Program-made: the position numbers and the translations under genes | In this document: in pieces, positions 18,869-27,568 of the stretch | Position numbering within the stretch: the first letter of the stretch is position 1 | Layout: each line of letters opens with the position of its first letter | The notes under the pieces: model-generated | Told to the model about the DNA's origin: nothing | Seen by the model: the letters and a program-made list of their open reading frames with translations, nothing else | The model's database searches: none | Assembly (NCBI RefSeq): GCF_000620805.1 | Contig: NZ_KK211187.1 | Location: forward strand, 529,957 to 593,956 | From: Exiguobacterium undae DSM 14481 | GTDB lineage: Bacteria > Bacillota > Bacilli > Exiguobacteriales > Exiguobacteriaceae | Length of the DNA stretch: 64,000 nt | Direction: 5' to 3'

Positions 18869-18977
18869 CAAGACACTTCATACCGTTTAACAACAATTCC
18901 CTTGGAATGATTATGGGATTACGGGTATGATAAGACATGAAACGATAGCGAGAACTCAATGAAAGGGAGGTGAAAGA

Positions 18978-20381
18978 ATGACCAATGAGACAGAACCGAT
19001 TCCATTGCGGGTCGGTAAACGAGAACAGCTTTATTTCTGGTTGCTCCTGCTGAGCACACTCGTAACGGGATGTGGTCTGATCGTCGGAGTACTGGCGCTC
19101 GGAACGCTTGGTGTCGTCTTACTCGGACTGACCATCCTCCTACTTGGAGCGATTTGGATTCGCCAATGGATCCGGGTGATGACGATTCGGACGGAAGGTG
19201 TTTTTCTAAGCGAGACCCAACAACCACTCGTTTATGCGGCACTTCGTCGTGATGCAGAGCAGATGGGATTCTGGAAAACACCAGAGATCCTGTTGACGCA
19301 GGACCCGAAGATGACACGACCACGGACGATTGGTTTGTTCCAAAAGTATATGCTGGTGTTGCCGGCGGATTATCCATTAAATGAGACGACGCGTTTTGAA
19401 ATCTTGCGCGAACTGGCCCACTTAAAACAGAACCATGAAGAAAAACAGCTGTTGTTACTGATCGGGAGCTGGATCCCATTCTTGCGCACAGCTTATTTAC
19501 GCGCTTGTGAAGAGACAGCTGATCGGTTTGCGCTCGCGCAACTGACTGAAGAGGAGAGAATTCCATCCCTCGTCCGCTCGATTGTTGGTCCGGCGCTATG
19601 GCGCCGACTGGATGTCATGCACTACATAGAACAAAAACAACAAGCGCCGTCACTCGCGACGAGTATGAGTGAATTATTCCGTCATCAGCCATCCATTCAC
19701 CGGCGCTTGGCGGTTGCCGGACTGAAGACGACTGCCCCCCGATTGGCGCGTGTGACAAGCGGTCTGCTCGTCAGTCTGAGTTGTCTGGCACTCGCCGGTC
19801 TCGTCTTCACCGCGACGGAGCTTGAGATTCCAGAGTGGTCCGGCTGGACGGAGTCCGTCGTGCAGCAAGATGATACGAAGCAAGATTTAGGTGAATCGAA
19901 ACTGATGGCCGCGATTCAAAAGGGAACACTTGATGAAATCAACCAACTGATTCCGGAGAGTGACATGAAGGCGGTCGATGCGGACGGAGATACGGCATTA
20001 CATTATCTCGGATACCGGAAGTCGAGCGAAGGGCTCGCGGATGTCTTCCAAGACTTGCTGGCAGCCGGAAGTGATGTCGACGCCGTCAATGACTTTGGAG
20101 AACGTCCATTCATCACTGCCGTCTACAGTAACAACAAGGAACTTGTGGAGTTGTATCTGAAACGCGGCGAAGCGATCAACCAACGGGATGATGAGGAGTA
20201 TACGCCGCTTCATCACGCGGTCGAAGGTGAAGGCAAGGAGACTGTTAAACTGTTGCTCGAGCGTGGGGCGGATCCGGCACTGAAGAATGCCGACGGCTAC
20301 ACGCCGCTGATGATGGCAGAAGAGTATGAACTTGAGGACATCATCGTCTTACTGAAACAAAATCAAACGCAGACGTTATAA
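18978..20381 (+). CDS. Membrane M48-like pseudoprotease with ankyrin repeats
   Basis: 467 residues. Two N-terminal membrane segments (~18-60) and a third near 255-280 frame a domain resembling M48 (HtpX/Ste24) metalloproteases: FEILRELAHLKQNH stands where HExxH is expected and CEETADRFA where the third zinc ligand ExxAD lies. The first zinc histidine is Arg144, so catalytic zinc binding should be lost. The C-terminal ~150 residues carry about four ankyrin repeats (e.g. GDTALHYLG, YTPLHHAVEGEGKETVKLLLERGADP). An adaptor or sensor role is inferred. AAAGGGAGGTG precedes the ATG. Confidence 0.7.
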   Translation: MTNETEPIPLRVGKREQLYFWLLLLSTLVTGCGLIVGVLALGTLGVVLLGLTILLLGAIWIRQWIRVMTIRTEGVFLSETQQPLVYAALRRDAEQMGFWKTPEILLTQDPKMTRPRTIGLFQKYMLVLPADYPLNETTRFEILRELAHLKQNHEEKQLLLLIGSWIPFLRTAYLRACEETADRFALAQLTEEERIPSLVRSIVGPALWRRLDVMHYIEQKQQAPSLATSMSELFRHQPSIHRRLAVAGLKTTAPRLARVTSGLLVSLSCLALAGLVFTATELEIPEWSGWTESVVQQDDTKQDLGESKLMAAIQKGTLDEINQLIPESDMKAVDADGDTALHYLGYRKSSEGLADVFQDLLAAGSDVDAVNDFGERPFITAVYSNNKELVELYLKRGEAINQRDDEEYTPLHHAVEGEGKETVKLLLERGADPALKNADGYTPLMMAEEYELEDIIVLLKQNQTQTL

Positions 20382-20419
20382 AAAAAGGACGATTTCCCAC
20401 TCAGGGAGATCGTCCTTTT
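20382..20419. terminator. Bidirectional terminator
   Basis: AAAAGGACGATTTCCC pairs with GGGAGATCGTCCTTTT between converging genes. Confidence 0.9.
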
Positions 20420-20424
20420 GCTGA

Positions 20425-22521
20425 TTAGTTGGCTTCGACTTTTGTATCGATGATACGACCTTCGATGTTGTAGTTGACTTCGCCGAGCGACTTCGTGAAG
20501 TCGCGGAGGTTTTCCCAGTCCGAGAGACCAAGATCCGTCACGCGGCCTGCTTTGTAAGCCACTTCAAACGGTGTCAGACCATCGCCGCCTTTTGCCGTGA
20601 AGGCATTCGTTGCGATGACGTATGTTTTCGCAGGATCGATCGTTTCAAACGTGCCGCCGTTGTTGACTTCCATTTTCGTGACACGGTTTCCTTTTGCGAG
20701 TTTACTGCTGTATTCAAACTTCATGCCCGACACGTGGAGGAATCCACCGTTTTCGATTGGTGCCACACCAACGCTGATTTCAAGCAGGTCCTTGATTTCC
20801 TGACCTGTCATTTTCACTGTCGCGAGCGTATTTCCGAACGGAAGCGTCGTCAAGACTTCGCCGACTGTAAGTGGTCCGGCATTGATGGCAGCCCGGATCC
20901 CACCACCGTTTTGCATCGCGATGACCGTTTCTGCGTTATACTCTTTTGCTTTTTTGAGCATACCATCCGTGATCAAGTTCCCGAGTGCCGTTTCGCTGTT
21001 TCGGACACTGACTTCGCCACGTGGGTTCCCGAGCTCGTTGACGATATTTGCGCCGACTTCTTCATTTTTCAACTCAGTGATTTGATCCGCATATGGCTTC
21101 AGGATTTCAGCAGCACGTGTATCTTCCGCAGCTTTTGCCACATCGATCAACGAACCGTTGTACTCTGTCAATTTCCCTTTGTAGTCAAATGTCAAATCCA
21201 GATTTCCGAGGAAATCACCATATTGGTACGCTTGCGCGATGATCGTTGGTTCTGTTTTACCTGGTACGATCGTCTCGTCGACAACAACCGGTTTTTCCAG
21301 CTTGGTATGCGAGTGACCACCGACGATGACATCGATGCCGTCGACGTTACGTGCGAGCAACTGATCGTTGTCGACTGCTTCGTTATCGTCAAAGCCAATG
21401 TGCGTCAAAGCGACGATCTTGTTGACGCCACGGTCTTCGAGTTTTTTAACAGCGGCTTTTGCGCTAGTGATGTAGTTGGCAAAGGCAACTGTTCCCGGAC
21501 TAGCGATATCCGCTGTCTCTTCTGTCGTCAAACCAAAGAAGCCGATTTTTTGACCTTTGTATTCCTTGATGATCCCTTGATAAATTTGACCTTTTTCAGG
21601 ACCAGCTGTGATGGTTTTTTTCTGGAGACCGTTGAAGCTTTCATTTTTGCTGAAGTCCACGTTTGCCGTGATGAACGGGAATTTGGCTTTCGTGACGAAG
21701 TTTTTGAGTGCGATGTTGTTCTCCGTCTCTCCGAGATCAAACTCATGGTTACCGAACGTCATCATGTCGTATTTCATATAGTTCATCAGTTCAAGGTCAG
21801 CTTGACCCAGGAACTTGTTGAAGTAAAGGGAGCCTGAGAAAACGTCCCCTGCATCGAGTAAGAGGGAAGGTTTACCTTCCGCCCGGTACGCGGCACGGAG
21901 TTCTTTAATGACCGTTGCCCGTTTTGGTGCTTTATCGAGATTGGCGTGCGTATCGTTCGTGTGCATCAAGCCGATGGAGAAATCGTCTTTGTTGACGTCC
22001 AGCACGTTGATTTTTGCTTTGAGTGTGATGGTCTTACCGAGACGTGTGTAGCTCGCGACGGCATATTTCGTCCCGGCTTCGCTCGTATCGACTTTCGACC
22101 AGCGGACCGGTTTGTCATAGACACGACCTGTCGCATAGAGGACGGCGAGTGTTTTTGGGAGTTCCGGTTTGTCACCGACATAAATCGTCTGTTCGCGAAC
22201 GCTCTCGACGAATTTCACGGCATAGTTTTGGATGAAGATTTTGACTTCGATCGGCGATTTCTTCTTGCCATACGTTCCTTTGACCGTTTGATAACGGTTG
22301 AAGATATGACGATCATAACTTTTCCACGTAATTTTCTCGCCCTTGTATGTAGCAGGTAACTTGACCGGGGCACCTTTTGTGAAGACGAGTGACTTGAGTT
22401 TGACCGTTTTGACTTTGACATGCGTTGCTGCGGATACGGTAGTCTGCGCAACCGGCACGATTGCCGATGTCGTCAGGGCGACAGCAACGGCTGCCGCGTA
22501 AAGCGGTTTTGATTTGTACAT
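20425..22521 (-). CDS. Secreted 5'-nucleotidase / 2',3'-cyclic phosphodiesterase
   Basis: 698 residues. Signal peptide (YAAAVAVALTTSAIVPVA, cleavage near SAA), about 130 residues of two Ig-like modules, then a calcineurin-type metallophosphatase (GLMHTNDTHANL, LDAGDVFSGS, GNHEFD, GGHSHT) and a 5'-nucleotidase C-terminal domain (QNGGGIRAAINAG). It hydrolyses extracellular nucleotides for phosphate and nucleoside scavenging. There is no LPXTG or SLH anchor. Start at 22521 follows AAGGAGG; the frame opens 13 codons earlier. Confidence 0.9.
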   Translation of the reverse strand: MYKSKPLYAAAVAVALTTSAIVPVAQTTVSAATHVKVKTVKLKSLVFTKGAPVKLPATYKGEKITWKSYDRHIFNRYQTVKGTYGKKKSPIEVKIFIQNYAVKFVESVREQTIYVGDKPELPKTLAVLYATGRVYDKPVRWSKVDTSEAGTKYAVASYTRLGKTITLKAKINVLDVNKDDFSIGLMHTNDTHANLDKAPKRATVIKELRAAYRAEGKPSLLLDAGDVFSGSLYFNKFLGQADLELMNYMKYDMMTFGNHEFDLGETENNIALKNFVTKAKFPFITANVDFSKNESFNGLQKKTITAGPEKGQIYQGIIKEYKGQKIGFFGLTTEETADIASPGTVAFANYITSAKAAVKKLEDRGVNKIVALTHIGFDDNEAVDNDQLLARNVDGIDVIVGGHSHTKLEKPVVVDETIVPGKTEPTIIAQAYQYGDFLGNLDLTFDYKGKLTEYNGSLIDVAKAAEDTRAAEILKPYADQITELKNEEVGANIVNELGNPRGEVSVRNSETALGNLITDGMLKKAKEYNAETVIAMQNGGGIRAAINAGPLTVGEVLTTLPFGNTLATVKMTGQEIKDLLEISVGVAPIENGGFLHVSGMKFEYSSKLAKGNRVTKMEVNNGGTFETIDPAKTYVIATNAFTAKGGDGLTPFEVAYKAGRVTDLGLSDWENLRDFTKSLGEVNYNIEGRIIDTKVEAN

Positions 22522-22728
22522 ACGTAGAAATCCTCCTTCAAAGTGGGTGTATGAATACAAGGTCGAAATGCGATCGTTGACCTCTTCTTCTACTATAAAT
22601 CGTTCTAGGTATCTGGTGCGATAAAACTTTTGTAAACTTCGTAAATTCTTAGGTCGGACGACATGACAACCGAATGGAGACGTTTGTTTTAAGGGTTGTT
22701 CTTAGGGCATTTGAACTAAAGACATAAA

Positions 22729-22744
22729 ATGATAACGCTTTCAT
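22729..22744. promoter_or_regulatory. Candidate CcpA cre site
   Basis: ATGATAACGCTTTCAT fits the Bacillus cre consensus WTGNNARCGNWWWCAW at every position. It lies ~210 bases upstream of the 5'-nucleotidase and abuts a TATAAT (22745-22750) reading toward the small ORF at 22,894. Which gene it controls is uncertain. Confidence 0.5.
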
Positions 22745-22893
22745 TATAATCTGTCCTATTAAAAAAAGAAACGAAAACCTTGACTGATTCGTCAAACATT
22801 TCCATTATTTGATAAGCAGACAGTAGTATTCAGGACAAGAGTTCTGTATGATGAAGAAACGAGGAAAACCGCGGAGGGAGGACGGAAAACACG

Positions 22894-23070
22894 ATGAAAG
22901 AAACGGTTCAAGGGACTGTGATTTTAGTCATTTTATGTTTAATGAGTATTTTGTTGCTGTGGGGACTGGCCTCTCCGCCGACGACAATTGAATTTCCACT
23001 TCTATCCCATTCCAAACCCGCTTTGATTGATGTCTTCCACATCATCGAAGCGGTTTTTTTAGTTGAGTAG
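22894..23070 (+). CDS. Possible 58-residue single-span membrane protein
   Basis: ATG with GAGGGAGGACGG upstream opens 58 codons: a hydrophobic segment (VILVILCLMSILLLWGLA) then a short polar tail. A terminator-like hairpin (23,020-23,062) lies inside the last 15 codons, so the transcript might end before the stop; the region may be a small RNA instead of a gene. Confidence 0.35.
   Translation: MKETVQGTVILVILCLMSILLLWGLASPPTTIEFPLLSHSKPALIDVFHIIEAVFLVE
23020..23062 (+). terminator. Terminator-like hairpin within the 58-codon ORF
   Basis: CCGCTT-GAT-GATGT pairs with ACATC-ATC-AAGCGG (one mismatch, one bulge) and is followed by seven Ts. Confidence 0.6.
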
Positions 23071-23104
23071 AAAGCTACAGTTTGGTGTCGGTTTGCCCAA
23101 TACA

Positions 23105-23133
23105 TTGACACGATTTTTAACGATGGCTAGAAT
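23105..23133 (+). promoter_or_regulatory. Sigma-A promoter of tagGH
   Basis: TTGACA, 17-base spacer, TAGAAT: a near-consensus promoter about 210 bases before tagG. The transcribed leader contains small hairpins (CGCAG/CTGCG; CGTTCG/CGAACG) and a T tract at 23,275-23,286, so partial attenuation is possible. Confidence 0.75.
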
Positions 23134-23343
23134 TGATTAAGTGTATGGCATGTGATGCCTACTTTTTAATATGAAACGAGTGACGTGAGAAGAAGGGGGG
23201 AGCAGAAAGAACGCAGACCATTTGTCCTGCGCACGGGTCGATCGTTCGTTTGAAGAATCGCGAACGGAGTCCGTCTTTTTTCTTTTACGTGGATGCAACT
23301 GAACTAAAATACATGTACCTTTACAGATCGGAAGGAATTTATT

Positions 23344-24153
23344 ATGTGGAAAGAAATGAAAAGTATCGTCCGCGAACAAGTGGAGAACTTCCCACTGATC
23401 CGTCGTTTGGCTCGTTATGAGATCAAATCGGCGCACGCGGAGCAACGGCTTGGTTTGTTATGGGAGCTGTTGAACCCCGGATTACAGATCTTTATTTACT
23501 GGTTCGTCTTTGGTGTCGGTCTGAAAGGGAACAAAAACGTCGACGGGGATATCCCGTTCATCGTCTGGTTATTGTGCGGGATCGTCGTCTGGTTCTTCAT
23601 CAATGATGCCTTGCTGCGTGGATCGAACTCGATCAACAGCCGCCTCGCGATGGTGACGAAGATGCGTTTCCCGATGAGTGCGATTCCGTCTTATGTCATT
23701 TTGTCACGGATGTATCAGCATTTCGCGATGCTCGTGATCGTCTTCATCGTCATCATGCTGAACGGAATTCCGATTACGTGGAAACTCCTTCAACTCCCTT
23801 ACTATATGGCAGCGACGTATATATTCGTCTATGCCTTCTCACTCTGCTTCTCGACATTGATTACGCTCGTGAAGGATATCCAATTGTTCCTCCAATCGAT
23901 GATGCGGATGTTGTTTTATTTGACGCCGATCCTCTGGAACATCGAACGTTTCCCGGACGTCTTACACGGGGTGCTTCGTCTGAACCCGGTCTTCTACCTC
24001 GTAGAAGGCTATCGCGCGAGCTTACTCGGCGGCGCTTGGGTCTGGCAGGAATGGCCGACCGGACTCTATTTCTGGAGTGTGACGCTGCTCTTGTTCACAG
24101 CCGGGACATTCTTGCACATCAAGTTCCGTAAATCATTCACCGAGCTCGTTTAA
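23344..24153 (+). CDS. tagG: Teichoic acid ABC transporter permease
   Basis: 269-residue ABC-2 type permease with six membrane segments and the N-terminal amphipathic stretch typical of TagG (LARYEIKSAHAEQRLGLLWELLNPGLQIFIYW). With TagH it exports lipid-linked wall teichoic acid across the membrane. GGAAGG lies before the ATG. tagH follows after 14 bases. The tandem TagF-like gene at 55-59 kb probably makes the exported polymer. Confidence 0.92.
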   Translation: MWKEMKSIVREQVENFPLIRRLARYEIKSAHAEQRLGLLWELLNPGLQIFIYWFVFGVGLKGNKNVDGDIPFIVWLLCGIVVWFFINDALLRGSNSINSRLAMVTKMRFPMSAIPSYVILSRMYQHFAMLVIVFIVIMLNGIPITWKLLQLPYYMAATYIFVYAFSLCFSTLITLVKDIQLFLQSMMRMLFYLTPILWNIERFPDVLHGVLRLNPVFYLVEGYRASLLGGAWVWQEWPTGLYFWSVTLLLFTAGTFLHIKFRKSFTELV

Positions 24154-24167
24154 GGAAGGAAATCGCC

Positions 24168-25121
24168 ATGTCTATGATAAAGCTCGACCATGTCACGAAA
24201 CGGTTTGATATGGTTACGACTACAAAAGAAAAATTCAAATTGTTATTTAAGAACCAAAGCAAAAACGTCAAGACGTTCACGGCGCTCCGCGATGTCTCAA
24301 TCGACATCGGTTCCGGGGAAGTCGTTGGTCTCGTCGGCATCAACGGCTCCGGGAAATCGACGTTATCAAACTTGATTTCCGGCATCATCTACGCCAATGA
24401 AGGGGACGTCGCGATCAACGGAGAAGTTGCGATCATCGCCGTCTCGCAAGGCTTAAAAAATGTGCTGACAGGACGCGAAAACATCCACTTGAAATGTTTG
24501 ATGCTCGGGATGGATGACGCGGAAATCGAACGCCGGATGCCCGGCATCATCGACTTCGCCGACATCGGAGATTTCATCGATCAACCGATCAAAAAGTATT
24601 CGAGCGGAATGAAGTCGCGGCTTGGTTTTGCGATCGCCGTCAATGTCGACGCCGATATCTTGATCGTCGATGAAGCCTTGTCCGTCGGGGACCAGACGTT
24701 TTATAACCGCTGTATCGACAAGATGAACGAGTTCAAGAACGAAGGCAAGACGATCATCTTCGTCAGTCACTCTTTGACGCAGATTCGCAGTTTCTGTGAA
24801 CGCGTCATCTGGCTCGAGTACGGACAAGTCAAGCTCGACGGAACGACAAAAGAAGTCGTGCCGGAGTACAAGAAGTTCCTGACCGATTATAAAAAGCTGA
24901 CGAAAGAAGAGCAGCACCAGTACCGGAAAGATCGTTTGAAGGAACAAGCGCAACAGGCCAAACCGGGGAAACAAAACGTGGATGCGGAAGATACCGTCAA
25001 ACATCCCGGTTGGATCTTATCCGGCATCAGTCTTCTTGCCGTCGCGGCAGGTGCCTTGATGGTCATCGATGAGACGCCGTCCTTCTCGACCTTTGCGGAA
25101 GCACTCTCCAACCTATTTTGA
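24168..25121 (+). CDS. tagH: Teichoic acid export ATP-binding protein
   Basis: 317 residues: ABC domain with Walker A GINGSGKS, signature KYSSGMKSRLGFAIAV and Walker B ILIVDEALSVGD, the TagH/RfbE pattern. After ~250 comes a basic linker and a C-terminal membrane segment (WILSGISLLAVAAGALMVI), as in TagH of bacilli though with a shorter extracellular tail. Drives TagG. Confidence 0.92.
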   Translation: MSMIKLDHVTKRFDMVTTTKEKFKLLFKNQSKNVKTFTALRDVSIDIGSGEVVGLVGINGSGKSTLSNLISGIIYANEGDVAINGEVAIIAVSQGLKNVLTGRENIHLKCLMLGMDDAEIERRMPGIIDFADIGDFIDQPIKKYSSGMKSRLGFAIAVNVDADILIVDEALSVGDQTFYNRCIDKMNEFKNEGKTIIFVSHSLTQIRSFCERVIWLEYGQVKLDGTTKEVVPEYKKFLTDYKKLTKEEQHQYRKDRLKEQAQQAKPGKQNVDAEDTVKHPGWILSGISLLAVAAGALMVIDETPSFSTFAEALSNLF

Positions 25122-25125
25122 TTGC

Positions 25126-25160
25126 AGACCATGGACATTCTTGTTCATGGTCTTTTTTTT
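25126..25160 (+). terminator. Terminator of tagGH
   Basis: GACCATGGACA / TGTTCATGGTC hairpin followed by eight Ts. Confidence 0.9.
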
Positions 25161-25236
25161 GACGAAAACAGGGAATAGACGAGAGAAAAAAGAAATAAGT
25201 ACAGAGTAGAAGTAAGTAGAGGAGCGGAGGGCGGTC

Positions 25237-26115
25237 ATGAAAAAAATCAGAAAAGCCATTATCCCGGCAGCGGGACTCGGGACACGTTTCTTGCCGGCGA
25301 CAAAAGCGATGCCAAAAGAAATGTTGCCGATTCTGACGAAACCGACGATTCAATACATCGTCGAGGAAGCGGTTGCGGCGGGCATCGAACAGATTATCAT
25401 CGTCTCCGGACGAAACAAACGGGCGATCGAAGACCATTTTGATCACGCACCGGAGCTTGAGAACATCCTCCGGCAAAAAGGGAAGCTCGACTTGTTAAAA
25501 GAAGTGGATGCATCGACGACGATGGCCGAGATTCATTACATCCGGCAAAAGGAACCAAAGGGACTCGGACACGCCATTTGGAGTGCCCGTCATTTCATCG
25601 GCGACGAACCGTTCGCGGTGTTGCTCGGTGATGATATCATCGTCTCGGAACAACCGGGACTGAAACAATTGATTGATCAGTACGAGGAACTGGAGTCCTC
25701 GATCGTCGGCGTCCGTCATGTGCCGACCAGTGACACGGACCGTTACGGCATCATTGATCCGCTGAAACAAGAGGGCCGTCGTTATCACGTCCGGCAGTTC
25801 GTCGAAAAACCGGTGCAAGGTACGGCACCATCAAACATGGCAATCATCGGACGGTACATCCTGACGCCGGCGATCTTTGCGTTTCTTGCCAAGCAAGAGG
25901 TCGGGTCAGGAGGCGAGATTCAGCTGACGGACGCGATTGAACGGTTAAATGGGCAGGAAGACGTCTATGGTTATGAAATCGACGGTGACCGGTTTGATGT
26001 CGGGGAGAAGATGGGCTATGTCGAGACGACACTTGCCTTTGCCTTAAAGGACGCGGAGATCCAAGCCGATGTTAAAGCCTTGCTTCGCCGGCACGTCGAA
26101 AGCTGGACCGATTAA
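25237..26115 (+). CDS. galU: UTP-glucose-1-phosphate uridylyltransferase
   Basis: 292 residues; makes UDP-glucose from UTP and glucose-1-phosphate (GtaB in bacilli). Signature [22 protein letters not shown] at 11-32, and the FVEKP and [10 protein letters not shown] motifs. Supplies teichoic acid glucosylation, ugd and the polysaccharide loci. GGAGCGGAGGG precedes the ATG. Confidence 0.95.
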   Translation: MKKIRKAIIPAAGLGTRFLPATKAMPKEMLPILTKPTIQYIVEEAVAAGIEQIIIVSGRNKRAIEDHFDHAPELENILRQKGKLDLLKEVDASTTMAEIHYIRQKEPKGLGHAIWSARHFIGDEPFAVLLGDDIIVSEQPGLKQLIDQYEELESSIVGVRHVPTSDTDRYGIIDPLKQEGRRYHVRQFVEKPVQGTAPSNMAIIGRYILTPAIFAFLAKQEVGSGGEIQLTDAIERLNGQEDVYGYEIDGDRFDVGEKMGYVETTLAFALKDAEIQADVKALLRRHVESWTD

Positions 26116-26118
26116 ATA

Positions 26119-26148
26119 ACAAAAGCAAAGCCCACGGGTGAGCTTTGC
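26119..26148. terminator. Terminator between galU and the LOG-family gene
   Basis: GCAAAGCCCAC / GTGAGCTTTGC stem. A T-rich tail occurs on the minus side, so it mainly serves the minus-strand gene, but it could also help galU. Confidence 0.65.
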
Positions 26149-26153
26149 CTTGA

Positions 26154-26735
26154 TCAGGTCTGCTTCTTATTCATGTACGTTTTGACGCGTGGTGCCGTAT
26201 ACGTGCGGAAACGTTCGAGCAACCGTTCCGGATCAGACTCGACGAGGAGTATTGCGGCGTGTTCCGGTATCAGGAAACCTTGTGTCTCCATCTGCTGGAA
26301 CAACGTGACGAGCGAATCATAGTAGCCGTCGATGTTTAAGATGCCGCATGGTTTTTCATGTAAGCCAAGCTGTGCCCACGTGAAGACTTCAAAAAATTCT
26401 TCCATCGTCCCCGGACCACCCGGTAAGATGATGAATCCGTCTGCCAGTTCAGCCATCTTCGCTTTGCGATCGTGCATCGATTCGACGAGATGAAGCTCTG
26501 TCAGATTCGGGTGGGCAATTTCTTTTTCCTGTAAGAAGTGCGGCAGGACACCGATCGCTTGTCCATTGGCTGCAAGGACCGCATCAGCGACAGCACCCAT
26601 CGTTCCGACGCGTGACCCGCCATAGACAAGGTCGAGGTCATGACGTGCCAGCGCGGTACCGAGCGTCGCTGCTGCCTGACGGAAAATTGGTGTTGCTCCA
26701 TCTTTTGAACCACAAAACACTGCAAGTTTTTTCAT
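26154..26735 (-). CDS. LOG-family nucleoside monophosphate phosphoribohydrolase
   Basis: 193 residues, TIGR00730/LOG family. Motifs: VFCGSKDG at the start, VYGGSRVGTMGAVADA, and the catalytic LPGGPGTMEEFFE. Family members cleave the N-glycosidic bond of (modified) AMP, releasing ribose-5-phosphate; in bacteria the physiological substrate is usually unknown. Start at 26735 after GGGGGA; the frame opens 13 codons earlier. Confidence 0.9.
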   Translation of the reverse strand: MKKLAVFCGSKDGATPIFRQAAATLGTALARHDLDLVYGGSRVGTMGAVADAVLAANGQAIGVLPHFLQEKEIAHPNLTELHLVESMHDRKAKMAELADGFIILPGGPGTMEEFFEVFTWAQLGLHEKPCGILNIDGYYDSLVTLFQQMETQGFLIPEHAAILLVESDPERLLERFRTYTAPRVKTYMNKKQT

Positions 26736-26864
26736 CCATAGGTCCCCCTTGTTAAAATCGTCTTCTGTCAACATATCATATCAGGTCGTTTCGAATAAGA
26801 GGGCTCATGTATCGTTATCATGAAAAATAACAGACTGGACTACGTCAAACTGAAGGAGAACAAG

Positions 26865-27038
26865 ATGAAACCGAAAACCATCGTATGGCTCGTATTGCTG
26901 ATTGCAGCAATCAATCTTGCAATCGGGATTTGGGTGCCGGAATCGCCGACGCGAACGACAATCAGCAGTGTGTTGCTTGGATTAGTCGTCTTACTCGGAA
27001 TCGGTTATTTCATTGCCCTGCGTCATTCATCGAAATAA
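26865..27038 (+). CDS. Small two-span membrane protein
   Basis: 57 residues with two hydrophobic segments (IVWLVLLIAAINLAIGIWV and SSVLLGLVVLLGIGYFIAL) joined by a short polar turn. AAGGAG is eight bases before ATG 26865; the frame extends upstream without a site. Unknown function. Confidence 0.6.
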   Translation: MKPKTIVWLVLLIAAINLAIGIWVPESPTRTTISSVLLGLVVLLGIGYFIALRHSSK

Positions 27039-27085
27039 AAACAAAGCCGTTTCGTTTGCTTCAGGCAGACGAAACGGCTTTGTTT
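27037..27085 (+). terminator. Terminator of the small membrane protein gene
   Basis: AAACAAAGCCGTTTCGT pairs with ACGAAACGGCTTTGTTT. Confidence 0.9.
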
Positions 27086-27251
27086 ATGTGTGATCAGAAG
27101 TATTTAAGAATGAGGGAATATTCTAAAAAATCTATTTTTATACACGATTTCGACATAAAGACGGATAAAATGTAAAAATTACGCATCTTTCGGGACATAT
27201 GACTCATGTCTAAAGTATCGGTAAGTGTAAATAATGTGCAAATTACACCAA

Positions 27252-27269
27252 ATATTCGTATTCGAATAT
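27252..27269. promoter_or_regulatory. PlcR-box-like palindrome upstream of the pheromone gene
   Basis: ATATTCG-TATT-CGAATAT is a perfect 7-4-7 inverted repeat. It keeps the 16-base geometry and TAT/ATA ends of the PlcR box (TATGNA-N4-TNCATA). A TATGAT -10 (27290-27295) puts its centre near -41 of the predicted start, where class II activators bind. A second inverted repeat GTGTAA-N12-TTACAC spans 27225-27248. Binding is inference. Confidence 0.5.
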
Positions 27270-27337
27270 CCAAGGGGGGTCTAAGGATATATGATGTTGT
27301 TACAAAGCCAGACAAAAATATTAGGAGGTTGTTAATA

Positions 27338-27568
27338 ATGAACTTAAAAAAGAAATTAGGACTAGTTATTGGGACATCAGCCCTTTTACTATCACTAGGA
27401 AATTCAGTTACTAATACTAATGATATTGCTCGTAACGACCTGCCAGCTGAATTCTCAGTGAAGAACGTGGCGAAGAACGACCTACCAGCTGAATTCTCAG
27501 TGAAGAACGTGGCGAAGAATGATTTGCCAGCTGAATTTTCAATCAAACAAACTAACTCATTATCTTAA
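27338..27568 (+). CDS. papR: PapR-like signal peptide precursor with three pheromone repeats
   Basis: 76 residues: signal peptide (KKKLGLVIGTSALLLSLG), then three 14-residue tandem repeats at 31-44, 45-58 and 59-72, each built on (A-K/R)-NDLPAEFS-(V/I)K. The core DLPAEF closely matches the PapR pheromone of the Bacillus cereus group (ADLPFEF). The DNA repeats are 42 bp and differ by synonymous changes. AGGAGG is ten bases upstream. The partner receptor gene converges on it. Secretion, proteolytic release and re-import are expected by analogy; unlike PapR the peptide is internal and in three copies, so cleavage on both sides is needed. Confidence 0.8.
   Translation: MNLKKKLGLVIGTSALLLSLGNSVTNTNDIARNDLPAEFSVKNVAKNDLPAEFSVKNVAKNDLPAEFSIKQTNSLS

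Noticed and set aside
20734-21837. 367-codon ORF on the plus strand
   Set aside because: It lies wholly antisense to the 5'-nucleotidase gene, has no ribosome site and its sequence is Cys/Phe-rich without domain features; a shadow ORF.
23137-23445. 102-codon minus-strand ORF
   Set aside because: It overlaps the tagG leader and start on the opposite strand and shows no coding features.
27206-27337. In-frame 44-codon extension of the pheromone precursor
   Set aside because: AGGAGG and a signal peptide mark ATG 27338 as the start; the extension covers the promoter and operator region.
27428-27553. Three 42-bp direct repeats as a CRISPR or satellite array
   Set aside because: They are contiguous, in frame and carry synonymous changes that keep the DLPAEF core, so they are coding repeats.
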